Assembly: GCA_964444795.1 (NCBI GenBank)
Contig: CAYUIQ010000287.1
Location: 1 to 10,294, forward strand
DNA length: 10,294 nucleotides
Reading direction: 5' to 3'
DNA from: JABMRP01 sp964444795
Lineage (GTDB): Bacteria > Planctomycetota > Planctomycetia > Pirellulales > Thermoguttaceae
The position numbers and the translations under genes are program-made. Under the pieces are notes generated by a model, which saw only the letters and a program-made list of their open reading frames with translations, ran no database searches and was not told the DNA's origin. Position 1 is the stretch's first letter, and each line of letters opens with the position of its first letter. Positions 6,987 through 10,294 of this stretch are shown here, piece by piece.

Positions 6987-7031
6987 AAAAAAACGAGCGC
7001 CACCGGCGGCATCCTGCCACCGAAGGCGCTC
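6987..7031 (-). terminator. Rho-independent terminator for the oxidoreductase gene
   Basis: On the minus strand a 7-bp GC-rich stem (GAGCGCC at 6995-7001 pairing with GGCGCTC at 7025-7031) encloses an inner stem (CGGCGGCA near 7004-7011 with TGCCACCG near 7015-7022, one position a G-U wobble in the minus-strand RNA). It is followed by seven Ts (complement of A6987-6993). It lies about 33 nt beyond the oxidoreductase stop codon. On the plus strand the hairpin also follows the peptidase stop, but there the A-run comes first, so it would be a weak terminator in that direction. Confidence 0.75.
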
Positions 7032-7064
7032 CACGTCGCGCGACGTAATCAATTGACCGCGTGC

Positions 7065-8246
7065 CTATCTCACTTCGTCCATGTTGACCGCGCGCCGCTC
7101 GGCCGCCGAAAGCAGAGAGGCTTCCAACACGCGCTGCGTCTGGTAGGCATCGTTGAAATCGGGGATCGGCACCGTCGGCTCCTCGCCGGCCAGCACCCGG
7201 AGGATGTCGTAGGCCTGGTTGGTGAAACCGTGCTCGTAGCCGATAATGTGGGCGTCGGGCCACCAGTTGGCCACGTAGGGATGGTCGTCGCCGTGGGTAC
7301 ACATGATGGTGTTCCAGCCCTGGACGGCCCGGGGTAGCGTGGCGTCGTACATCTGCAGTTCGTTCATCCGCTCGAAGTCGAACTTCAGCGAGCCCTTGGT
7401 GCCGTTGATCTCGAACGTGTTGCGGTTCTGGTTTCCGGTCGCTTGCCGCGCGGCCTCGAAGCTGGCCACCGCGCCGCCGGAGAACCGGGCCAGGAAGAGC
7501 ACCGCATCGTCGACCGTCACGTCGCCCATGCCCGCGGACGCTTCACCGCCGTCGGCAATTCCGCCTCCGGCCACGCCTCCGGCCAGTTTGCGTTGCTTGA
7601 TGAACGTCTCGGCAATGGCGCCGGAAATCTCGGTGATCTCCTCGCCGGTGACGAAGCGGGTCATGTCGATGATGTGGGCGTTGAGATCGCCGTGGGCGCC
7701 GCTGCCGGCCAGCGTCTTGTCGAATCGCCAGAGCAGGGGGACCGACTCGTCGGCCCAGTCTTGCAGGTAGGCCGCCCGAACGTGGCGGATATCGCCAATC
7801 TTGCCGTCCCGGACCAACTGATGGGCCAGGGCCACGGCGGGGCATCGCCGGTAGTTGAACCAGACGAACGTCTTCACGCCGGCGGCCTTGGCCGCTTCGA
7901 CCATGGCCCGGGCATCGTCGAGGGTTCCGGCGATCGGTTTCTCGCAGGAGCACGGTTTCCCGGCTTCGATGGCGGCCCGGGCGACGGGGGCGTGCATGTA
8001 GTTGGGTGTGACGACGTCGACCAACCCGATATCCGGAGATTTGACCAACTCCTGCCAATTGGTCGATGCGTTCCGCCATCCCCAATTGTCGGCAAACGCT
8101 TGGGGATTCTCTTCCTCCTGTCCGAATACGGTATGCATAACGGATTGGGCCGGGGGATCGAAAAATTTCCCGACCTGACCCCATGCGTTGGAGTGCGAAC
8201 GTCCCATGAAGCCCTGTCCGATCAGGGCCACGTTGATCTTTCCCAT
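7065..8246 (-). CDS. Gfo/Idh/MocA family NAD(P)-dependent oxidoreductase
   Basis: A 393-residue soluble dehydrogenase that should oxidise or reduce a sugar, inositol or related polyol using NAD(H) or NADP(H). The N-terminal Rossmann fold begins NVALIGQGFMGRSH (5-18). VDVVTPNYMHAPVARAAIEAGK (76-97) and CEKPIAGT (101-108) carry the family's cofactor-proximal segment with its EKP lysine (K103). The likely catalytic region is GDLNAHIID (186-194), with D187 and H191. A Gly-rich loop (about 222-241) is unusually long, contains a duplicated segment, and probably is disordered. The ATG at 8246 has AAGGGAG at about 8 nt. No sugar transporter or kinase gene is adjacent, so the substrate is unassigned; planctomycetes carry many paralogues. 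Expression is likely driven by the promoter at 8306-8334 and ends at the hairpin beyond 7065. Confidence 0.9.
   Translation of the reverse strand: MGKINVALIGQGFMGRSHSNAWGQVGKFFDPPAQSVMHTVFGQEEENPQAFADNWGWRNASTNWQELVKSPDIGLVDVVTPNYMHAPVARAAIEAGKPCSCEKPIAGTLDDARAMVEAAKAAGVKTFVWFNYRRCPAVALAHQLVRDGKIGDIRHVRAAYLQDWADESVPLLWRFDKTLAGSGAHGDLNAHIIDMTRFVTGEEITEISGAIAETFIKQRKLAGGVAGGGIADGGEASAGMGDVTVDDAVLFLARFSGGAVASFEAARQATGNQNRNTFEINGTKGSLKFDFERMNELQMYDATLPRAVQGWNTIMCTHGDDHPYVANWWPDAHIIGYEHGFTNQAYDILRVLAGEEPTVPIPDFNDAYQTQRVLEASLLSAAERRAVNMDEVR
7561..7584 (-). repeat. 12-bp tandem repeat in the Gly-rich loop of the oxidoreductase
   Basis: CCGCCTCCGGCC (7561-7572) and ACGCCTCCGGCC (7573-7584) match at 11 of 12 positions on the plus strand. 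On the coding strand this gives a repeated Ala-Gly-Gly element within residues about 221-230. The duplication is in frame and lies in a loop, so it is probably tolerated. Confidence 0.75.
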
Positions 8247-8305
8247 TTGTCGGCTCCCTTGCGAGATTGAAGACTCACGAAATCCACTTGCCCCTAACCG
8301 GCGTG

Positions 8306-8334
8306 GTTATAGACCGATTTGCGGCCGGTTTCAA
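8306..8334 (-). promoter_or_regulatory. Sigma70-like promoter for the oxidoreductase
   Basis: On the minus strand TTGAAA (8334-8329) and TATAAC (8311-8306) are 17 nt apart, and the -10 box is about 60 nt before the start codon at 8246. Each box matches consensus at 5 of 6 positions, which makes it the best promoter candidate in the window. Confidence 0.6.
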
Positions 8335-8456
8335 GGGTCTGGGGCGAGGGTTTCTTATCCTATCCCTCGGAAAGGGGATTCGCCCGGAGTTTGGCTGAGT
8401 CAATTTACCCACGGCAGTAGTGTACCAGATGGGGTGTGCCGGACGGTAACTACGGT

Positions 8457-8486
8457 CTGGCAAGACATGGAAGAATGGGGTATCAT
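8457..8486 (+). promoter_or_regulatory. Possible promoter for the 193-aa gene and thiS-thiG
   Basis: CTGGCA (8457-8462) and TATCAT (8481-8486) are 18 nt apart. The -10 box matches 5 of 6 and the -35 box 4 of 6 positions of the sigma70 consensus. It would leave a leader of roughly 100 nt before the ATG at 8598. The evidence is modest. Confidence 0.3.
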
Positions 8487-8597
8487 GACCGGTGGCCATC
8501 GTCGCGGAGTGCTCCCCGGCGGTGCCCACCTCGGGTGCTGTCTTGGCAGCAACGTGCTACATTTGTCCTCTGCGGAACCGATGAAGGAGGCCTTGCG

Positions 8598-9179
8598 ATG
8601 AGTCGCTCATGGAAACCCTATTGGTTCGTTTGGCTGATTTTGGGGCTGGGCATCGGGTTGACCGTCAGCGGCCTCTGGCCGAATACCCCGCTACACGCGA
8701 CCGCCACCGACCGCTTCGAGAAGTTCGCCGTGGCCACCGGATCGGTCGACGATGAGCGGGAGGCGGTTTATTTTCTCGACTTTTACACCGGCGAATTGCG
8801 GGCGGCCGTGATCGGCACTTTCGGCTGGAAGTTCAATTCGTTCTTTCGAGCCAACGTCCTCAGCGATCTCAACGCCCTGATCATGCAGGAGCGGGGCGTT
8901 GCCGGAGGAGACGGCGGCGACGCTGCTGGTGGACCCCTGGTCACCGGCCGAGATACCCGTTATCTTCTGGTTACCGGCCGAGCTAACCTGAAAACCCGCG
9001 GAGCGGGGCAGGTCAAGCCCGGCGCGGCCATCGTCTACGTCGTCGAAGTCGAAAGCGGTTGGCTGCTGGCCTACGCCATTCCGTGGAACCGCACCATCGC
9101 TCAGCGCAACGACGGGCCTCAGACGGGTGACCTCCAATTGTTGCATGCCCAGCGATTGCGCCCGGCCGATCCCAGGTAG
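8598..9179 (+). CDS. Conserved hypothetical protein with an N-terminal membrane anchor, upstream of thiS
   Basis: A 193-residue protein without a recognised domain. Residues about 9-26 (WFVWLILGLGIGLTVSGL) form a single membrane segment or uncleaved signal anchor after a short basic start, so the rest likely lies outside the cytoplasmic membrane. The body has motifs I associate with a planctomycete-restricted family: EAVYFLDFYTGELRAAVIG (55-73), RYLLVTGRANL (121-131) and IVYVVEVESGWLLAYAIPWN (145-164). A Gly/Asp-rich stretch (99-112) interrupts it, and LVTGR occurs twice (114-118, 124-128), the second within the conserved motif. AAGGAGG lies 7 nt before the ATG at 8598. The stop is 7 nt before thiS, so the three genes are probably co-transcribed. 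Whether it takes part in thiamine synthesis is unknown. Confidence 0.75.
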   Translation: MSRSWKPYWFVWLILGLGIGLTVSGLWPNTPLHATATDRFEKFAVATGSVDDEREAVYFLDFYTGELRAAVIGTFGWKFNSFFRANVLSDLNALIMQERGVAGGDGGDAAGGPLVTGRDTRYLLVTGRANLKTRGAGQVKPGAAIVYVVEVESGWLLAYAIPWNRTIAQRNDGPQTGDLQLLHAQRLRPADPR

Positions 9180-9186
9180 GGCCAAC

Positions 9187-9387
9187 GTGGAGATCACCGT
9201 CAACGGTCAATCGCATCGCCTTGCCGAGGCCGTCACGGTCGCCGGATTACTGCAAACGCTGAATCTGGCCGGCCGGTACGTGGCCGTCGAGGTGAATCTT
9301 GAACTGGTACCCCGCCGGCAACATGCCGAGCACCTCTTGGCCGACGGCGACCGAGTGGAAGTAGTGACGCTTGTAGGAGGAGGATAA
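9187..9387 (+). CDS. thiS: Sulfur carrier protein ThiS
   Basis: A 66-residue ubiquitin-fold sulfur carrier of thiamine biosynthesis. Its C-terminal glycine is adenylylated and converted to a thiocarboxylate, which ThiG uses as sulfur donor for the thiazole ring. The start EITVNGQSHRL, the AVEVNLELVPRRQ segment and the ending VVTLVGGG fit the family; the required terminal Gly-Gly is present. GTG at 9187 is chosen as start because the ThiS fold begins there and GTAGGG precedes it by 5 nt; the same frame extends upstream to an ATG at 9127, but that overlaps the preceding gene and does not look like ThiS. The activating enzyme ThiF and the glycine or tyrosine oxidase are not in the window. Confidence 0.88.
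   Translation: MEITVNGQSHRLAEAVTVAGLLQTLNLAGRYVAVEVNLELVPRRQHAEHLLADGDRVEVVTLVGGG
9376..9384 (+). promoter_or_regulatory. thiG ribosome binding site embedded in the thiS C-terminal glycine codons
   Basis: GGAGGAGGA encodes the last three glycines of ThiS and is at the same time the Shine-Dalgarno sequence for thiG, whose ATG is 8 nt beyond it. No better site lies in the 5-nt intergenic gap, so thiG translation probably depends on this segment. Confidence 0.7.
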
Positions 9388-9392
9388 CCGCC

Positions 9393-10235
9393 ATGGCCAA
9401 GAATTCGCCCGCCGGCGATCGTCTCAAGGATGATCGTCTCGAAATCGGCACGCACACGTTTGCAAGCCGGCTTATCGTGGGAACCGGGAAATACGCCGAC
9501 TACGAGATCATGCGCCAGGCGCTGGACCTCTCCGGCACCGAGTGTATCACCGTGGCCGTGCGGCGCGAGCGGTTGATCGATGCCTCGGGCAACAACCTGC
9601 TGGACTTCATCGACACGGATCGCTACACGATTCTGCCCAACACGGCCGGCTGCTTTTCGGCCGACGACGCGGTGCGCGTGGCACGGTTGGGCCGCGAGAT
9701 TCTCTCCCAGATGGAGAATCCGGGCGCCGACTGGGTGAAACTCGAGGTGCTCGGCGATACGAAGACGCTGCTGCCGGACCCGATCGCCACGCTAGAGGCG
9801 ACCGAACGATTGGTCCAGGACGGTTTCCAGGTACTGGTCTACACCGGTGACGACGCGGTGGTGGCGCGGCGGCTCAAGGAAGCCGGCGCCACGAGCGTGA
9901 TGCCCGCGGGCAGTCCGATCGGATCGGGACAAGGCGTGCTCAATCCCAACGCGTTGCGTATCTGCCTGGAGTATCTCAAGGACGGCGATCCCGGCTACCC
10001 GGTGATCGTCGACGCGGGCGTGGGCACGGCCAGCGACGTGACCGTGGCCATGGAACTGGGCGTCGACGGCGTGCTGCTGAACACGGGCATCGCCCACGCG
10101 ACCGATCCGGTGCGCATGGCTCAGGCGATGCGTCTGGCGTGCGAGTCGGGCCATCTGGCCTCTCAGTCGGGCCGTATCCCGAAGAAACTCTATGCCACGG
10201 CCAGCAGTCCCGTTGAGGGGACGATCACCTCTTAA
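9393..10235 (+). CDS. thiG: Thiazole synthase ThiG
   Basis: A 280-residue TIM-barrel enzyme that joins 1-deoxy-D-xylulose 5-phosphate, ThiS thiocarboxylate and dehydroglycine into the thiazole phosphate of thiamine. Family signatures are ASRLIVGTGKY (24-34), LPNTAGC (81-87), WVKLEVLGD (114-122) with K116 as the expected Schiff-base lysine, PAGSPIGSGQG (171-181), VIVDAGVGTASD (204-215) and VLLNTGIAHATDPV (227-240). Nothing is missing. The N-terminus has about 15 extra charged residues before the barrel, a mild extension. The ATG at 9393 has GGAGGAGGA at 8 nt. It follows thiS by 5 nt, and no downstream gene is visible before the window ends. Confidence 0.96.
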   Translation: MAKNSPAGDRLKDDRLEIGTHTFASRLIVGTGKYADYEIMRQALDLSGTECITVAVRRERLIDASGNNLLDFIDTDRYTILPNTAGCFSADDAVRVARLGREILSQMENPGADWVKLEVLGDTKTLLPDPIATLEATERLVQDGFQVLVYTGDDAVVARRLKEAGATSVMPAGSPIGSGQGVLNPNALRICLEYLKDGDPGYPVIVDAGVGTASDVTVAMELGVDGVLLNTGIAHATDPVRMAQAMRLACESGHLASQSGRIPKKLYATASSPVEGTITS

Positions 10236-10294
10236 CCCTCCCCTCTCCCTCTGGGAGAGGACGGCGAGCGCAGCGAGCCAGGTGAGGGCTTTTG
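10236..10294. repeat. Palindromic intergenic repeat after thiG
   Basis: CCTCTCCC (10242-10249) and GGGAGAGG (10253-10260) form a perfect 8-bp hairpin with a 3-nt loop. Outside it CCCTC (10236-10240) can pair with GAGGG (10284-10288), enclosing a GCGAGC-GCA-GCGAGC direct repeat (10264-10278). A short T-run (10290-10293) ends the window. I recall CCCTCTCCC...GGGAGAGGG...GGTGAGGG elements as frequent intergenic repeats in high-GC genomes including planctomycetes. It may also end thiG transcription. The element could continue past the window. Confidence 0.6.

Larger units (their letters stand above)
8247..8597. other. 351-nt intergenic region with divergent promoters
   Basis: No convincing gene is present between the oxidoreductase and the 193-residue gene. 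The oxidoreductase-facing part holds a near-consensus promoter (8306-8334, minus). The other part holds a possible plus-strand promoter (8457-8486) overlapping the end of a hairpin (8438-8461; GCCGGAC pairing with GTCTGGC), and finally AAGGAGG at 8584-8590. I looked for the conserved blocks of a TPP riboswitch, because thiS and thiG lie downstream, and did not find them. Confidence 0.6.

Noticed and set aside
6225..7337. 370-codon plus-strand frame overlapping the peptidase and the end of the oxidoreductase
   Set aside because: It is out of frame with two clearly recognised genes and runs through a terminator; its Arg/Gly/Pro-rich product looks like a shadow.
7443..8270. 275-codon plus-strand frame opposite the oxidoreductase
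   Set aside because: The minus-strand protein has complete Gfo/Idh/MocA signatures; the opposite frame is a composition artefact.
8247..8597. TPP riboswitch ahead of the thiS-thiG group
   Set aside because: The conserved CUGAGA and ACCUGA-type blocks in the expected order are not seen on the plus strand.
8937..8982. 30-bp period duplication in the 193-aa gene
   Set aside because: Only the first 16 or so of 30 positions agree between the copies, and the second copy belongs to a motif I believe is conserved; too weak to list as a tandem repeat.

Overview
The window looks like chromosomal DNA from a high-GC bacterium, most likely a planctomycete of the Pirellulales type. That is an inference from family content: a secreted 495-residue protein with the 'KGDW..GLP' repeat region and a PA14-like tail, a short anchored protein directly ahead of thiS-thiG, a YugP-type membrane peptidase, and a Gfo/Idh/MocA oxidoreductase. 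No rRNA, tRNA, CRISPR array, transposase or integrase is visible.

Layout. 95-835 (+) encodes an RNase Z-like metallo-beta-lactamase-fold hydrolase. 898-2385 (-) encodes the secreted PA14-like protein, in DNA that by eye is less GC-rich than its surroundings. 2453-2941 (+) is an unrecognised ORF with no ribosome binding site; its C-terminal part appears to have been thrown out of frame by a 13-bp tandem duplication. 3112-4500 (+) is a WcaJ-type polyprenyl-phosphate sugar-1-phosphate transferase behind a good sigma70-like promoter. 4744-6144 (+) is a histidine kinase with an N-terminal, partly degenerate receiver domain, preceded by a possible 14-residue leader peptide whose stop overlaps the kinase start. 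6298-6978 (+) is the YugP-family zinc peptidase. It converges on a Gfo/Idh/MocA oxidoreductase (7065-8246, -), with a rho-independent terminator for the oxidoreductase between them. After a 351-bp intergenic stretch come a 193-residue anchored protein (8598-9179), thiS (9187-9387) and thiG (9393-10235), spaced 7 and 5 nt apart like an operon. The window ends in a palindromic intergenic repeat.

How the genes work together. Only the last three look like one unit: ThiS carries sulfur as a C-terminal thiocarboxylate and ThiG condenses it into the thiamine thiazole ring. The 193-residue protein is a plausible but unproven partner. The other genes look like separate housekeeping or envelope units: sugar transferase, sensor kinase and membrane peptidase.

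Most unusual. There is no obvious new defence or mobile system. The points worth a second look are the 13-bp duplication that breaks a reading frame, several other short tandem duplications (8, 12 and 15 bp) in nearby genes and a promoter, the leader-peptide/kinase overlap, and the atypical receiver domain.
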